A stretch of DNA of 64,000 nucleotides. Source: an uncultured Isosphaeraceae bacterium (GTDB lineage: Bacteria; Planctomycetota; Planctomycetia; Isosphaerales; Isosphaeraceae). The stretch is from positions 496,001 to 560,000 of the forward strand of contig CAMFLR010000005.1 of assembly GCA_945957605.1 (NCBI GenBank), written 5' to 3'. Both the position numbers and the translations under genes were made by a program. This document shows positions 10,701 to 20,681 of this stretch, piece by piece. Position 1 is the stretch's first letter. Each line of letters opens with the position of its first letter. The notes beneath the pieces are model-generated. The model ran no database searches and was not told where the DNA came from. It worked only from the letters and a program-made list of their open reading frames with translations.

Positions 10701-10880
10701 GTCGAAGTCGGCAACGATGGGGCGATCGACAAGCGGCGGGCCGGCGATGAGCTCGATCGTGAAGCCGTCGGGCAGGTTGAACGTGCGGCCGTTGACCTTG
10801 AATTCGGCGGCAAATGAATGCGCTGTCAAGCCAGCCGCGAGGCAGATCGCCAGACTCGTGCGCTTGAAAGGAAGTCTCAT
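7767..10880 (-). CDS. PVC-type haem-binding CxxCH dehydrogenase with HEAT repeats
   Basis: 1037 aa with an N-terminal signal peptide. Residues about 25-380 form a membrane-bound-dehydrogenase type propeller (FNLPDGFTIELIAGPPLVDRP, DEQGRLYVADSSG, DGSLIVVDTGGWY). The middle (about 400-850) is HEAT-like helical repeats. The C-terminus is a cytochrome c domain with ACITCHALGYVGGNVGPDL and a trailing methionine-containing segment (VSVMPAGL), the PVC-type haem-binding architecture. It probably oxidises a sugar or alcohol in the periplasm and transfers electrons to its own haem. The start overlaps the stop of the upstream TIGR03067 gene by four bases (ATGA). The substrate is not predictable from sequence. 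Confidence 0.92.
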   Translation of the reverse strand: MRLPFKRTSLAICLAAGLTAHSFAAEFKVNGRTFNLPDGFTIELIAGPPLVDRPIVADFDEQGRLYVADSSGSNENVNKQVVERPHRIVRLEDKNGDGKFESQTVFADKMMFPEGAMWRDGSLYVSAPPSIWKLTDTNNDGVADERVEWFKGKTLTGCANDLHGPYNGPDGWIYWCKGAFAEQTYPREAKPPFVTKASHIFRCRPDGSGIEPVMTGGMDNPVDVVFTPEGERIFTTTFLQNPGGGKRDGLIHAIYGGVYGKIHSVIDSHPQTGPEVMPVLSHLGPAAPCGLTRYTSNVFGNSYRDNLFACQFNLRKVSRHLLKVSGSALASSDLEFLSSPDIDFHPTDVNEDADGSLIVVDTGGWYKLCCPTSQLEKPDVLGGIYRVRRIGTPKIDDPRGREIEWAKLPPRDLAKLLDDPRHAVRRHAVATLALAGAEAVAVLEPLIAQSLSIDGRRNAVWTLARINTAAARKLTRQALRDESSSVQETALHAISLWRDKDAIGDLIGLLNSQVLTERRLAAEALGRIGDPAVIPSLLDAASQPNRDRSLSHAITYALIEIGDTNAIAAGLARKDPNSRRAAMIALDQLGSDKLPANLVVADLNSSSVESRQIASWIVARHPAWAPALESWFAERLNVPNLSDLDRHELESQLAQFAKTPAIESLITKLLTNEKTSPATTRSILKAMAASGQRKVPEAWIDALAKLLDSHDLSIVANAVTTTRSLNIPAAAAPKLAPKLLAISERIALPLSMRLEALAAAPGGLATVPRATFTMLCEEVASDRPVSSRQLAAQVLASTKLSPELRPRLISTFAIVGPLELDRLISPFEALTDDETGMMLVDGLMAAPARQALRTEAIKPHLAKFSPKVQEHAKALYALLDTNAAAQKAQLDQIAASLPAGDVRRGHNIFSSTKAACITCHALGYVGGNVGPDLSKIGTIRTERDLLEAIVFPSASFVRSYEPMLIATKDGKSINGLVRKENSDEMVLATGPNQEARVARDDIEEIRPSSVSVMPAGLQTQLTKEELADLIAFLKSRK

Positions 10881-11320
10881 GGCTTGGCCCGCTTGAAGGA
10901 TTGAAGTGTCTGTTTCGATCCCGCTTTCGCTTCAAATGCCGTGGGACGAGGCCGCCCAGCGTCGGCCATGCAAATCGTGAGAGTTTCACCGTCGAATTTG
11001 TAGATGCCAAGAACGTGTTTGTCGGTCGCTGGCCCGCCGTCGGGAATCAGGTCGATCTCCTTGGGCGATTTTTTGGCGTCGATCACGAATCGCGTTCCGG
11101 CGAATGACTCGCCGTCGCGCTTCCAGACGATGTGATCGTCGCTGACCTCGCGGGTGATCGACTCGCGAATGTCGGTAGGGGCTTCCTTGTCGTCGCGAAT
11201 CATCGAAGTGACCGACCACTTGCCTTGATGTTTGGCCAACTCGGTCGATTTATCTTCTGCTCGCGCATTGGCGAAAATGGACAAACTGAGGGAGAGAACG
11301 GCGATGGCTCTGGTGCTCAT
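10877..11320 (-). CDS. Secreted TIGR03067-domain protein
   Basis: 147 aa with a signal peptide (MSTRAIAVLSLSLSIFANARA). The mature part matches TIGR03067, a small beta-rich domain nearly restricted to planctomycetes: LAKHQGKWSVTSMIRDDKEAP, GTRFVIDAKKSPKEIDLIPD, then LGIYKFDGETLTICMAD and a final GSKQTLQSFKR. Function is unknown. It heads the minus-strand set TIGR03067, PVC haem dehydrogenase, sugar dehydrogenase and DUF1559, joined to the next gene by an ATGA overlap. Confidence 0.9.
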   Translation of the reverse strand: MSTRAIAVLSLSLSIFANARAEDKSTELAKHQGKWSVTSMIRDDKEAPTDIRESITREVSDDHIVWKRDGESFAGTRFVIDAKKSPKEIDLIPDGGPATDKHVLGIYKFDGETLTICMADAGRPRPTAFEAKAGSKQTLQSFKRAKP

Positions 11321-11451
11321 GAGGCAGGCTCGGCAGGCGGTTGGGAGGGCATTTGCGTGGCGGCCAACGAAGCACAGTCTACCCCTATCGCCGCCGTCGA
11401 TCTAGGATAGGGGCCGTTTTCCTTTGCCGTTGTTGCTCGATGAGGCCATCG

Positions 11452-11742
11452 ATGATTTGCGTTGCCGTGACTTATTTGATTCAACCGGGACAGGAAGACC
11501 GCGCCGCCGAATTGTTCGCCCTCGTGACGCCGCCGACGCGAGCCGAACCAGGTTGCCGCTTTTACCTCGCCCATCGGTCATTGTCGAACCCGCGACAATT
11601 CTTTTTGTATGAACAGTACGACGATCAGGCCGCGCTTGATGCTCACCGCAATGCGCCGCACTTCGAGCAATATGTGAAAAACGGCCTGTTTACGATTCTC
11701 GAAAGCCGGTCGCCCGAGCTTTACGAGCCGCTGGGGAACTGA
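11452..11742 (+). CDS. ABM (antibiotic biosynthesis monooxygenase) domain protein
   Basis: 96 aa from ATG 11452; in-frame starts further upstream (11440, 11341) add sequence unlike the family. The fold signature is clear: a first strand ICVAVTYLIQPGQEDRAAELF, EPGCRFYLAHRSLSNPRQFFLYEQYDDQAALDAHRNAPHF (two adjoining segments) and a C-terminal FTILESRSPELYEPLG. Small dimeric ABM proteins include quinol and aldehyde monooxygenases (YgiN, LsrG) and haem degraders; the substrate here is unknown. It is four bases upstream of the ybaK gene, so they are likely cotranscribed. Confidence 0.88.
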   Translation: MICVAVTYLIQPGQEDRAAELFALVTPPTRAEPGCRFYLAHRSLSNPRQFFLYEQYDDQAALDAHRNAPHFEQYVKNGLFTILESRSPELYEPLGN

Positions 11743-11746
11743 TCGC

Positions 11747-12229
11747 TTGGCTGTCGCAAAAACCAATGCCGTGCGTCTGCTCGAACGTCTGGGCGTCGCG
11801 TTCTCGTTGCGCGAATATGACGTCGATCCTGACGATCTCGCGGCCGAGTCGGTCGCGAAGAAAATCGGCATGCCGCCCGAGCAGGTGTTCAAAACCTTGA
11901 TTGCGCGTGGAGATCGTAACGGCGTTTGCCTTGCGGTGATTCCCGGCGACAACCAACTCGATCTCAAAGCCTTGGCGATTGCGACAGGCGATCGCAAGGT
12001 GGAAACCGTCGCGCTCAAGGAGGTTCAGCCGCTCACGGGCTACATTCGCGGCGGAGTGACGGCATTTGCTGCGAAGAAGGATTACCCGGTGTTTCTCGAC
12101 GAAACGGCCGAACTTTTCGATGAGATCAGCGTATCGGCCGGCACGCGCGGCTTGCAGGTGATCATCGCACCAGCCGACTACATCCGCGTAACGAACGCCA
12201 AAATCGCAGCGATTGGCAAGGCGAAGTGA
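11747..12229 (+). CDS. ybaK: Cys-tRNA(Pro)/aminoacyl-tRNA deacylase YbaK
   Basis: 160 aa with a TTG start at 11747, the only start that preserves the family N-terminus (AKTNAVRLLERLGVAFSLREY). YbaK/EbsC-type editing proteins hydrolyse mischarged Cys-tRNA(Pro), acting in trans of prolyl-tRNA synthetase. Visible signatures: GMPPEQVFKTLIARG, a central VIPGDNQLDLKALA, and the substrate-pocket segment YIRGGVTAFAAKKDYPVFLDE with its conserved lysine. Length is normal for the family (about 155-160). It follows the ABM gene by four bases. Confidence 0.92.
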   Translation: MAVAKTNAVRLLERLGVAFSLREYDVDPDDLAAESVAKKIGMPPEQVFKTLIARGDRNGVCLAVIPGDNQLDLKALAIATGDRKVETVALKEVQPLTGYIRGGVTAFAAKKDYPVFLDETAELFDEISVSAGTRGLQVIIAPADYIRVTNAKIAAIGKAK

Positions 12230-12369
12230 CGCCTCTGGCCGACTGGCCGGGTTTTGGCGATAATGGCGGGTGACGACCGGACTTGCTCGCGAGGTCCGCC
12301 GGTTGTTCCCGCCTGCCCTTTGCCTTGAAGCGTCCGCCGGTTTCCTCCTGCCGCGAGGCTGCACCCGTC

Positions 12370-15300
12370 ATGAGTCATGTGATGTTCCGGAAGAAAATTC
12401 TGTGCGCCGGTGCGCTCGCGTGCGCGATGTTTATCGTTGTGGGACTGCGGTCAGCAAACGCCGCCGAGCCGACAGCGATCGACTTCACCCGCGAAATCCG
12501 GCCGATTCTTTCCGATAAATGCTTCGCCTGCCACGGTCCCGACGAAGCCAAGCGCAAGGCTAAACTGCGGCTCGACACGCCTGAAGGGGCCTTCGCCAAG
12601 GGAGCGTCGGGCGAGGTGGCGATCGTCGCCGGCAAGCCTGATGAGAGCGAACTGATCGAGCGCATTCTGTCCGACGATGCCGATCAGAAAATGCCACCCG
12701 CGAAAACCGGCAAGCCGCTGACGAAGGCGGAAATCGACAAGCTCAAGGCATGGGTGGCCAGTGGGGCGAGCTATCGCAAGCACTGGGCGTTCGAGGCACC
12801 GGCACGTCCTGACGTACCCAAGGTGACGACCTCGGGCTGGGACAAGAACGCGATCGATGCGTTTGTTTTTGAGAGGATGGAAAAAGCGGGTTTGAAGCCA
12901 TCGCCTGAGGCTGATCGTGTGACGCTGCTGCGTCGACTGAACCTCGACCTGATCGGCCTGCCGCCGACTCCGCAAGAAGTCGACGCCTTTGTGAATGATA
13001 AGAGCCCGAATGCCTATGAAAAGCAGGTCGATCGGTTGCTTGCGTCGCCCCACTACGGCGAGCGCTGGGGACGACTCTGGCTCGACGCCGCACGATACGC
13101 CGATTCCGACGGTTACGAAAAAGACAAATCACGCCAGGTTTGGTTCTATCGCGATTGGGTCATCAACGCGCTGAACAAGGATCTGCCCTACGACCAATTC
13201 ATCATCGATCAAATTGCCGGCGATCAGCGTCCGAATGCGACGCAGGAACAGATTGTCGCAACAGGGTTTCTCCGGAACTCGATGATCAACGAAGAGGGTG
13301 GTGTCGATCCCGAGCAATTCCGCATGGAAGCAATGTTCGATCGGATGGACGCAATCGGCAAGGGCGTTCTTGGGCTCACAATTCAGTGCGCGCAGTGTCA
13401 TTCGCACAAGTATGATCCACTGACGCATGAAGAATATTACAAGATGTTTGCTTTCTTGAATAACTCGTACGAAGGCAACATCGCGGTCTACACGCCTGAG
13501 GAACAGCGGAAGCGGTCGGACATTTTCCGCGAAATCAAGGCAATCGAGACCGACCTTCAGCACAAGACGCCCGACTGGCTCGCGAAAATGGCCGAGTGGG
13601 AGAGCAAGGTCGCGAACAATCAGCCCAAGTGGACAGTCGTTCGTCCGGAGGTCGATGAGATTTCGACCGGCGGCTGCAAGTACATCATTCAGGACGATGG
13701 TTCGTTGATCGAGTCGGGCTATGCTCCCACGAAACACACCGTCAAGCTGACATTCAAGACCGACGTGAAGACGGTCCGGGCGATTCGGCTCGAGTTATTG
13801 AATGACGCCGACTTGCCGAGGGGCGGACCTGGCCGGTCGATTCTGGGCACGGGCGCGCTCAGCGAGTTCATCGTGCAAGGACCGTCTTCCAAACCTGAAG
13901 ACAAGGGAAAGCAGGTCAATCTCAAGATCGTCTCCGCGACGTCGGACGTGAATCACGCCGAACGCCCGCTTGAGGCAATTTACGCCGACAAGAGTGATAA
14001 AAAACGGATCACCGGGCCAATCTCGTTTGCGATCGACGGCAAGGATGACACGGCCTGGAGTCACGATATCGATCCCGGCCGTCGCAACCTGCCGCGCAAG
14101 GCTGTGTTTCGCCTGGAGCGAGCGGTTGAAGCGAGCCGTCGGCCGTTTGTGATCAACATTCGCCAGAATCACGGCGGATGGAACAGCGACGACAACCAGA
14201 ACTACAACCTGGGGCGATTCCGTATCTCGGTGACTGACGCTGAAAACGCCGAGGCCGACCCGCTTCCCACGAATGTCCGCGAGATTCTGGCGATTCCGCG
14301 CGACAAGCGAACCCCGTTACAGGTGGCGGCGGTGTTTAGCCACTGGCGTTCGACGGTTCCTGCCTGGAAAGCCGAAAACGAGCGAATCGAGGCGCTTTGG
14401 AAGAGTCATCCGGAAGGGACGACTCAGCTCGTGCTCGAAGATCGCACGCAACCGCGAACGACTCACATGCTCGATCGCGGCGATTTCCTCAAACCGAAGC
14501 AAGCCGTTTCGGCCGGCGTGCCGGCGTTTCTCAACGCGCTCAAAACGAGTGGGGCCGATCGCCTGACGTTCGCACGTTGGCTCGTCGCTCGCGATGCGCC
14601 GACGACGGCTCGCGCGTTCGTGAATCGCGTCTGGCAGGCGGATTTCGGGACGGGGATCGTCAGCACGAGTGAGGACCTTGGTTCGCAATGCGACGCGCCG
14701 AGCCATCCCGAACTGCTCGATTGGCTGGCCGTGGAATTCATGGATCGTGGCTGGAGCCAGAAGGCGCTGCATCGTTTGATTGTGACGAGTGCGACTTATC
14801 GGCAATCGTCGCGTGTGACGCCTGAGTTGCACGCCAAAGATCCGTACAACCGCTTGCTGGCGCGAGGGCCGCGATTCCGCGTCGATGCGGAAATTGTACG
14901 CGATATTGCCTTGGCGGCGAGCGGGTTGCTCAATCCAGAGGTTGGTGGGCCCAGCGTTTATCCGCCGGCTCCCGATTTCCTCTTCCAGCCGCCTGTGAGT
15001 TATGGGCCGAAGATTTGGAATGAGGCGAAGGGAGATGAGCGAGCGCGTCGTGCGATTTACACGTTCCGTTATCGCTCGGTCCCCTACCCTGCCCTGCTCG
15101 CGTTCGATGCCCCCAACGGCGATTTCGCATGTGTGCGACGGGCACGATCAAACACACCGCTTCAGGCGCTCACGACCTTGAATGAGCCGCTGTTTCTCGA
15201 TTGTGCGCGAACGCTCGCAATGACCACGCTTCGCGACGGCGGTCAGTCTGACACCGATCGTGTCGCCTTTGCATTCCGGCGGTGCCTGGCGCGATCGCCC

Positions 15301-15510
15301 AGCGAAGATGAGTCGCGCACGTTGGTCACGCTGCTCGAAAAGGAAGTCGACCGATTCTCAAGGACCGGCGCGACCCCCTGGTCCCTGGCTGCGAGCGATC
15401 CCAAAAAGCCACCAAAGCTACCGAAGGGTTCGACGCCCGCCGAGCTTGCCGCGTGGACGGCCGTGTCGCGCGTGCTGCTCAACCTCGATGAAACCATCAC
15501 CAAAGAATAA
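12370..15510 (+). CDS. PSCyt1-DUF1549-DUF1553 cytochrome (first copy)
   Basis: 1046 aa from ATG 12370 (an ATG at 12382 is possible). Signal peptide about 1-32. PSCyt1 has haem motif CFACH at 51-55, followed by [14 protein letters not shown] and VVAGKPDE-like segments. DUF1549 follows ([42 protein letters not shown] in pieces, then [24 protein letters not shown] and a second Cys-rich [15 protein letters not shown]). DUF1553 is at the C-terminus ([52 protein letters not shown]). A carbohydrate-binding-like insert lies in the middle. Such proteins are always paired with DUF1501, which starts 20 bases downstream. Periplasmic; biochemical activity unknown. Confidence 0.93.
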   Translation: MSHVMFRKKILCAGALACAMFIVVGLRSANAAEPTAIDFTREIRPILSDKCFACHGPDEAKRKAKLRLDTPEGAFAKGASGEVAIVAGKPDESELIERILSDDADQKMPPAKTGKPLTKAEIDKLKAWVASGASYRKHWAFEAPARPDVPKVTTSGWDKNAIDAFVFERMEKAGLKPSPEADRVTLLRRLNLDLIGLPPTPQEVDAFVNDKSPNAYEKQVDRLLASPHYGERWGRLWLDAARYADSDGYEKDKSRQVWFYRDWVINALNKDLPYDQFIIDQIAGDQRPNATQEQIVATGFLRNSMINEEGGVDPEQFRMEAMFDRMDAIGKGVLGLTIQCAQCHSHKYDPLTHEEYYKMFAFLNNSYEGNIAVYTPEEQRKRSDIFREIKAIETDLQHKTPDWLAKMAEWESKVANNQPKWTVVRPEVDEISTGGCKYIIQDDGSLIESGYAPTKHTVKLTFKTDVKTVRAIRLELLNDADLPRGGPGRSILGTGALSEFIVQGPSSKPEDKGKQVNLKIVSATSDVNHAERPLEAIYADKSDKKRITGPISFAIDGKDDTAWSHDIDPGRRNLPRKAVFRLERAVEASRRPFVINIRQNHGGWNSDDNQNYNLGRFRISVTDAENAEADPLPTNVREILAIPRDKRTPLQVAAVFSHWRSTVPAWKAENERIEALWKSHPEGTTQLVLEDRTQPRTTHMLDRGDFLKPKQAVSAGVPAFLNALKTSGADRLTFARWLVARDAPTTARAFVNRVWQADFGTGIVSTSEDLGSQCDAPSHPELLDWLAVEFMDRGWSQKALHRLIVTSATYRQSSRVTPELHAKDPYNRLLARGPRFRVDAEIVRDIALAASGLLNPEVGGPSVYPPAPDFLFQPPVSYGPKIWNEAKGDERARRAIYTFRYRSVPYPALLAFDAPNGDFACVRRARSNTPLQALTTLNEPLFLDCARTLAMTTLRDGGQSDTDRVAFAFRRCLARSPSEDESRTLVTLLEKEVDRFSRTGATPWSLAASDPKKPPKLPKGSTPAELAAWTAVSRVLLNLDETITKE

Positions 15511-15530
15511 TTAAAATTAGGAATATCCAG

Positions 15531-16967
15531 ATGAATTGCCAGGATCATCTCTATCGCGGCGGCGATCCCAAAACGATCGCCAGACGCTGGTTTTTCCAGC
15601 AGTGCGGCGTGGGCCTCGGTTCGCTCGCTGGCCTGCACTTGCTGGGACCTGATGCCGTTGCGGCCAAGGAGCAGAGTGATAACCCGCTTGCGCCGAAGAC
15701 TCCGCCGCTGAAAGCGAAAGCGAAGCGGGTAATTTACCTGTTCATGGCAGGTGCGCCGAGCCATCTTGAATTGTTCGACAACAAGCCGCAGCTTGCGAAG
15801 TTCGACGGCACTTTGCCGCCGCCGGATTTGCTCAAGGGATATCGTGCCGCGTTCATCAATCCCAATTCGAAGCTGCTTGGACCGAAGTTCAAGTTTGCCA
15901 AGCACGGTAAGAGTGGCGCGGAACTTTCGGAGCTGTTGCCGCATTTGGCAAAGGTGGTCGATGACATCGCAATCGTCAAGTCGATGACGACCGACGCGTT
16001 CAATCATGCCCCCGCGCAGATCATGATGAACACCGGCTCGACCCAATTCGGCCGGCCGAGTTTTGGTTCGTGGACCACTTATGGGCTCGGCAGTGAGTCG
16101 CAGGATTTACCCGCGTTCGTCGTGTTTAGCTCGGGCAGCAAGGGGCCGAGCGGCGGCAATTCGAACTGGGGCAGCGGGTTCTTGCCGACGGTGCACCAGG
16201 GGGTGCAGTTCCGCTCGGGCGGCGACCCGGTGCTGTACCTGTCGAACCCGCGCGGGGTTGACACGAACCTTCAGCGCGACTCGCTCGACGCCCTGCGCGA
16301 CCTGAACAAAGCACGGCTCGACGCGGTGGGCGATCCTGAGATTTCCACGCGTATCAGCTCGTTTGAGATGGCGTATCGAATGCAGACCAGCGCGCCGGAT
16401 GTGATGGATATCTCCAAGGAGCCGAAGCACATTCTCGAAATGTACGGCGCCGAGCCAGGCAAGCCGTCATTCGCGAATAATTGCTTGTTGGCGCGAAGAT
16501 TGATTGAACGTGGTGTGCGGTTTGTCGAGCTGTTTCACGAAGCGTGGGATCAGCACGGCAATCTCATGAACGACCTCAAGAAGAACTGCAAGAACACAGA
16601 TCAGGCGAGTGCGGCACTCGTCATGGATTTGAAGCAGCGTGGATTGCTCGATGATACGCTCGTGATCTGGGGCGGCGAGTTCGGTCGCACGCCGATGGTT
16701 CAGGGCGGCAGCGATGGCCGCGACCATCACCCCAATGCGTTCACGATGTGGATGGCGGGCGGCGGGATCAAGCCGGGAATTACGCTGGGAGAAAGCGACG
16801 AACTTGGCTTCCAGGCGGTGAAGGACAAGGTGCACGTACACGATTTGCACGCGACTTTGTTGCAATTGCTCGGCTTCGATCACACGAAGCTGACGTATCG
16901 CTTCCAGGGCCGCGATTTCCGGCTCACGGATGTCTCGGGAAATATCGTCAAGGGCCTGCTCGCCTGA
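15531..16967 (+). CDS. DUF1501 (sulfatase-fold) protein, Tat-like signal
   Basis: 478 aa. The N-terminus has an arginine pair and hydrophobic stretch ([20 protein letters not shown]) resembling a Tat signal. DUF1501 motifs follow: [77 protein letters not shown] and [18 protein letters not shown]. The family is related to the alkaline phosphatase/sulfatase fold, with conserved metal-ligand-like Asp and His residues, but no activity is established. It is the downstream partner of the DUF1549/1553 cytochrome, 20 bases away, presumably one transcript. Confidence 0.94.
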   Translation: MNCQDHLYRGGDPKTIARRWFFQQCGVGLGSLAGLHLLGPDAVAAKEQSDNPLAPKTPPLKAKAKRVIYLFMAGAPSHLELFDNKPQLAKFDGTLPPPDLLKGYRAAFINPNSKLLGPKFKFAKHGKSGAELSELLPHLAKVVDDIAIVKSMTTDAFNHAPAQIMMNTGSTQFGRPSFGSWTTYGLGSESQDLPAFVVFSSGSKGPSGGNSNWGSGFLPTVHQGVQFRSGGDPVLYLSNPRGVDTNLQRDSLDALRDLNKARLDAVGDPEISTRISSFEMAYRMQTSAPDVMDISKEPKHILEMYGAEPGKPSFANNCLLARRLIERGVRFVELFHEAWDQHGNLMNDLKKNCKNTDQASAALVMDLKQRGLLDDTLVIWGGEFGRTPMVQGGSDGRDHHPNAFTMWMAGGGIKPGITLGESDELGFQAVKDKVHVHDLHATLLQLLGFDHTKLTYRFQGRDFRLTDVSGNIVKGLLA

Positions 16968-17001
16968 GCGAGGTCAGGCCCTCGCGATTTCGTTTCAGAG
17001 G

Positions 17002-17901
17002 TCAATTCGGGAAATAAACCGCGACTTTTTCGCGAAGGAATGCGAGCGACTCGGCCATTTCGTCCATGCCGTTCATGCCGTCTTCAATGCTGACCCAGCC
17101 GTGATAGCCGGCCTGAGAGAGAATCAGGAAGATCTGGTCGTAGTCGTTCAACCCCTTGCCCGTCACGCCGTGCCGCAAGTTCGGAGAGTAGCCGAGCGTG
17201 CCGTCGACTTGACGCAAGTCGTCGAGCGTCGTTCCTTCCGCGAGGTAGCGGTCGGAGGCGTGCATGCTCACGACGCGGTCGGCTACCTGACGCAGGAGTG
17301 CTAGCGGGTCATCGCCGGCGACGATTGCGTTTGATGGGTCGTACTGCACGCCGAAGTGGGTGCGGTCGTCGATGCTCGCGAGCAGTTCGAGGAAGACGTC
17401 TTGCTTCTGCGCGAATTCGGGATACGCCCAGAAGCCGTCCTTGTAGTGATTTTCGAGGCCAAGGACAATGTCGTGTTCATGTGCAGCGGGGAGAACGGCG
17501 TTGATGCATTCAACGACCCATTCGAGCCCTTGATGACGTGAAACGTCGGGATATCGCTGGCCGGAAAGGACTCGGCAGACAGCGCGACGGCCGCCGAGGC
17601 GGCGCGTCACCTTGATCATCTCGATTTCGTGGTCGACGGCCCGCTTGCGAGCGTCGGCGTCGGGATTGGTGAAGTCGGGCGAGCAGCAGAGCATCGGCAT
17701 GGCGAAGCCGGCCTCGCTGATGCGCTCGCCGAGATGGTCGAGATAATCGTTGTCGAGGCTGGTGAAAAATCCCTCGTACATTTCGAGGCCGTCGGCGTCG
17801 AGCGAACGGGCCATGTCGATCCAGTCGAAGACCGACATCGTCCGCTCGCCGGCGATCTTTTCGAGGTAGCACTTGGGAAAGGCAGATAGCTTGAGAGGCA
17901 C
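17002..17901 (-). CDS. Sugar phosphate isomerase/epimerase (xylose isomerase-like TIM barrel)
   Basis: 299 aa, no signal peptide. AP-endonuclease family 2 TIM barrel: [16 protein letters not shown] near the start, [11 protein letters not shown] with the metal-ligand glutamate, [17 protein letters not shown] with aspartate, [10 protein letters not shown] with histidine and a final [11 protein letters not shown] with glutamate, the usual metal site of the fold. It probably isomerises or epimerises a sugar or inositol derivative. The lactonase gene lies 30 bases upstream on the same strand, so the pair may act in sugar-acid breakdown. Confidence 0.88.
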   Translation of the reverse strand: MPLKLSAFPKCYLEKIAGERTMSVFDWIDMARSLDADGLEMYEGFFTSLDNDYLDHLGERISEAGFAMPMLCCSPDFTNPDADARKRAVDHEIEMIKVTRRLGGRRAVCRVLSGQRYPDVSRHQGLEWVVECINAVLPAAHEHDIVLGLENHYKDGFWAYPEFAQKQDVFLELLASIDDRTHFGVQYDPSNAIVAGDDPLALLRQVADRVVSMHASDRYLAEGTTLDDLRQVDGTLGYSPNLRHGVTGKGLNDYDQIFLILSQAGYHGWVSIEDGMNGMDEMAESLAFLREKVAVYFPN

Positions 17902-17931
17902 GCGACGATCACTCCGAGTGGGCAGGAAACG

Positions 17932-19068
17932 TCAGTCGATCGGCACGAACTTGATGCAAACGGGAACCGGCACATTCGCCGGGTCTCCCACTTGCGTCAG
18001 TGCGCCTGTTTCCTGATTGATTTTCAACACGGTAATCGTGTCGGAGTCCTGGTTTTCCGCGAGCAGGAATTTGCCGCTCGGGTCGACGACAAAGTTGCGC
18101 GGGGTTTTGCCGGCGGTGGAGACTTGCCCCTGCGCGGTCAACTTGCCGGAGGCCTGATCGATTTGAAACACCGCGATGCTGTTGTGTCCGCGATTCGAGC
18201 CGTAGAGGAACTTGCCCGATGGGTGCACCACAACCTCGGCCGTGAAGCTCTTGCCCTGAAACTCGGGCGGAATCGTGGTGATGGTTTGAATTTCGGCAAG
18301 CGTTCCCTTCGCGGAATCCCAGTCGAACGCGGTGACGGTTGAGCTGAGTTCGTTGATCACATAGGCATGCTTGTTATTGGGATGGAACGCGAAGTGCCGC
18401 GGGCCCGAGCCGGCCTTAACGCTGGTGAAAGCGGGGTCGTGAGGTTTCAGTTTTGCCTTGGTCACATCGAGGTCGTAGACGAACACCTTGTCGAGGCCGA
18501 GGTCGGCAACGATGGCGAACTTCCCCGACCGATCGATGTTGGCCGAGTGGGCGTGCGGCTCCATCTGACGGGAGCGGTTTACGCTTGAACCCTTGTGTTC
18601 GATCACTTCCTCGTTGGGGGAGAGCGAACCGTCGGCATTGACCGGAAGTGCCGTCACGCTGCCGCTGCCGTAATTGGCGACGAGCACAACCTTGCCTTCG
18701 CGGACGTCGCTCAGGTGGCACGGTCCGTTACCACCGCTCGACTGACGGTTGAGCTGCGTGAGCTTGCCGGTTTTGGGGTCGATCGAAAACGCGGTCACGG
18801 CCCCGGCCTTGCGGCCTTCCGAGGCGTTTAGTTCGTTCACCGTATAGAGGAATTTCTTGCTGGGATGGATCGACAGGAACGAGGGGCTATCCGACTCGGC
18901 TGCGAGTCCCTTGGGCGTGAGGGTGCCGGTTTCGGTGTCGAACTCGCAGAGATAAATCCCCTTGCTGCGCTCGTTTGTATAAGTACCGACATAAACACGA
19001 TATTTGGTTGGCGCCGATTCGGCTTGTCCCGAGATCGTCGCACCAAGGAGAAGAGCCATCCAAAGCAT
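17932..19068 (-). CDS. Lactonase family protein (6-phosphogluconolactonase-like propeller), secreted
   Basis: 378 aa with an N-terminal signal peptide (MLWMALLLGATISGQA). The rest is a seven-bladed propeller of the YbhE/3-carboxymuconate cyclase type: YRVYVGTYTNERSKGIYLCEF, SFLSIHPSKKFLYTVNE, HSANIDRSGKFAIVADLGLD, GPRHFAFHPNNKHAYVINEL and TPRNFVVDPSGKFLLAENQD. Cytoplasmic members hydrolyse 6-phosphogluconolactone; the exported version here more likely acts on an extracytoplasmic sugar lactone, which is an inference from the signal peptide and the neighbouring isomerase. Confidence 0.88.
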   Translation of the reverse strand: MLWMALLLGATISGQAESAPTKYRVYVGTYTNERSKGIYLCEFDTETGTLTPKGLAAESDSPSFLSIHPSKKFLYTVNELNASEGRKAGAVTAFSIDPKTGKLTQLNRQSSGGNGPCHLSDVREGKVVLVANYGSGSVTALPVNADGSLSPNEEVIEHKGSSVNRSRQMEPHAHSANIDRSGKFAIVADLGLDKVFVYDLDVTKAKLKPHDPAFTSVKAGSGPRHFAFHPNNKHAYVINELSSTVTAFDWDSAKGTLAEIQTITTIPPEFQGKSFTAEVVVHPSGKFLYGSNRGHNSIAVFQIDQASGKLTAQGQVSTAGKTPRNFVVDPSGKFLLAENQDSDTITVLKINQETGALTQVGDPANVPVPVCIKFVPID

Positions 19069-19392
19069 TGTGGTGTAATCCCGCGCAAGTGAAAGAAACA
19101 GAGCCAGACGATACGCCCTACGGTGGTCATGCCAGGCGTTTGAGTCAAGAGGCCGGGTGTACGGGATTCAACAACTTCCAGAGGTTTACGCGCGAACGCG
19201 GCGCCAAATAAAATCCCGCGCTGAATCTTCTCGCACGAGACGTGCCAGCGGATTGAGATTTTCTCGTTTTGGACTTACTGTTCCTCTGGGCAAGCGAACG
19301 TCGGAGCGGCGAATGGCGGACTTTGGTCGGGGTAAGAATCTTGTTCTGTCTTGCTCGCGCAGATCGATGCCTTTAAGGAAGTTTGCGAACGA
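19069..19392. other. Intergenic region, no feature recognised
   Basis: A 324-base gap lies between the start of the lactonase gene and the end of the LRR gene, both on the minus strand. It should hold the lactonase promoter. I see no convincing coding sequence, RNA gene or repeat. Confidence 0.4.
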
Positions 19393-20517
19393 TTACTTCT
19401 TTGCGGCGGGTGTGGAAATCGTGTCCTGGTGTTTTACATTGGGAAGAGCGACGTCGGGCCGGAGCTTGATGAATGTCAATATTCCATTGGTGTCATCGGT
19501 GACTGTCATCGGTCGCGTCGCTAGCAATTTCAGCTTCGGCAGCCGAGCGATCGCACGCAATTCGTCGACCGTCAATTGGTCGGTCTCAATGGCCAGTCTT
19601 TCGAGCTCTGGCAACATCGGAATTGTCGTGAAGATCTTCGATTCCGCGGTACCCTGCACGACAAGAAGCTTCAGCTTTGTCATCTCAGTCAGCGATGAAA
19701 GGTCGTCAATTCGCGTATCGGTCAACCTGAGGCTGCGCAACTCCTTCAACTCGCGAAAACTGGTCAGCCGACCTTTGTCCATTGGCCCCGCGATTTCTAG
19801 CAGACGCAGGTTCTTCAATTCTCCAATGGCCCGAATCGCCTCATCACTTGCAGGCTTCCACATATAGCGCAATTGGCGGAGTGATTTCAGTTTCGCAAGC
19901 TGTTCGCATCCCTCGGGTGTCAATGTCATATTCATCAACCACAGCGACCGGAGTTCTCGAAGCCCGATCAGGTGTTCGAGCCCTTTCCCGGTAATCGGTA
20001 AGTCCCAAAGTTCCAGAACGCACAAGTCTTTTAGCTTCGCGAGGTGCTTGAACTGCTGATCATCCACGCCCTTCAACTTGTCGAGTCTAACCGACTTTAA
20101 CCTCGGAAGGTTTGCGAGAGTTTCGAGCGAATCCACGCCTCGATAATTCTGTGCGTTACGAGTACTAAAATCGACTTGGACCACATTGCTAAACAGATCG
20201 GGCCCGGATTGTTTCAGCAAGTCGTAAAACCAGGGCTGCTCGCTTGGATTTTTGAGATTTGGCGATTCAGTCCAAATTGTTTCCTCAGGCGTCACTTTGA
20301 ATACGCGTTCGTAGTCATAACCGGCCGTTCCACCACGCTCGAACACCTGTGCGAGTGCAATTCTCTGCGACTGCGCTGAACCAATCCAGTAACCCGTGGG
20401 AACACCGACGAGCAAGACCAGCAGCATCATGCCGCCTACTGATGATCGTATGCGTCTTCGCCATTTCGATGTCGGAGCACCTGTTGTCGAATCGTTTGAC
20501 ATTCGCGGTGCCTCCAC
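19393..20517 (-). CDS. Membrane-anchored leucine-rich repeat protein
   Basis: 374 aa (369 if it starts at the ATG at 20502). One transmembrane segment (about 28-50, GGMMLLVLLVGVPTGYWIG) after a basic N-terminus suggests an N-in anchor with the rest outside the cytoplasm. Residues about 125-345 are leucine-rich repeats: LANLPRLKSVRLDKLKGV, HLAKLKDLCVLELWDLPITG, HLIGLRELRSLWLMNMTLTP, ELKELRSLRLTDTRIDDLS and so on. Planctomycetes carry many such proteins; they probably bind other proteins. No enzyme domain is seen. A standalone gene with 164 bases to the sulfatase gene. Confidence 0.8.
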   Translation of the reverse strand: MEAPRMSNDSTTGAPTSKWRRRIRSSVGGMMLLVLLVGVPTGYWIGSAQSQRIALAQVFERGGTAGYDYERVFKVTPEETIWTESPNLKNPSEQPWFYDLLKQSGPDLFSNVVQVDFSTRNAQNYRGVDSLETLANLPRLKSVRLDKLKGVDDQQFKHLAKLKDLCVLELWDLPITGKGLEHLIGLRELRSLWLMNMTLTPEGCEQLAKLKSLRQLRYMWKPASDEAIRAIGELKNLRLLEIAGPMDKGRLTSFRELKELRSLRLTDTRIDDLSSLTEMTKLKLLVVQGTAESKIFTTIPMLPELERLAIETDQLTVDELRAIARLPKLKLLATRPMTVTDDTNGILTFIKLRPDVALPNVKHQDTISTPAAKK

Positions 20518-20681
20518 AGGTGGGCCCAGGTCAATTCAAGCGACAGTTTATTCTGACATGAATGGGACCGCTTGAAGAGATCGAAGCGGCCCTTCCTGCT
20601 TTAACCATTCGCCAATTCTGCAATCGAGAAGTGACCGCGCGTTTGGTCGCTGATCAAGCCGCGCGGCCGTGAGTTGCTGCG

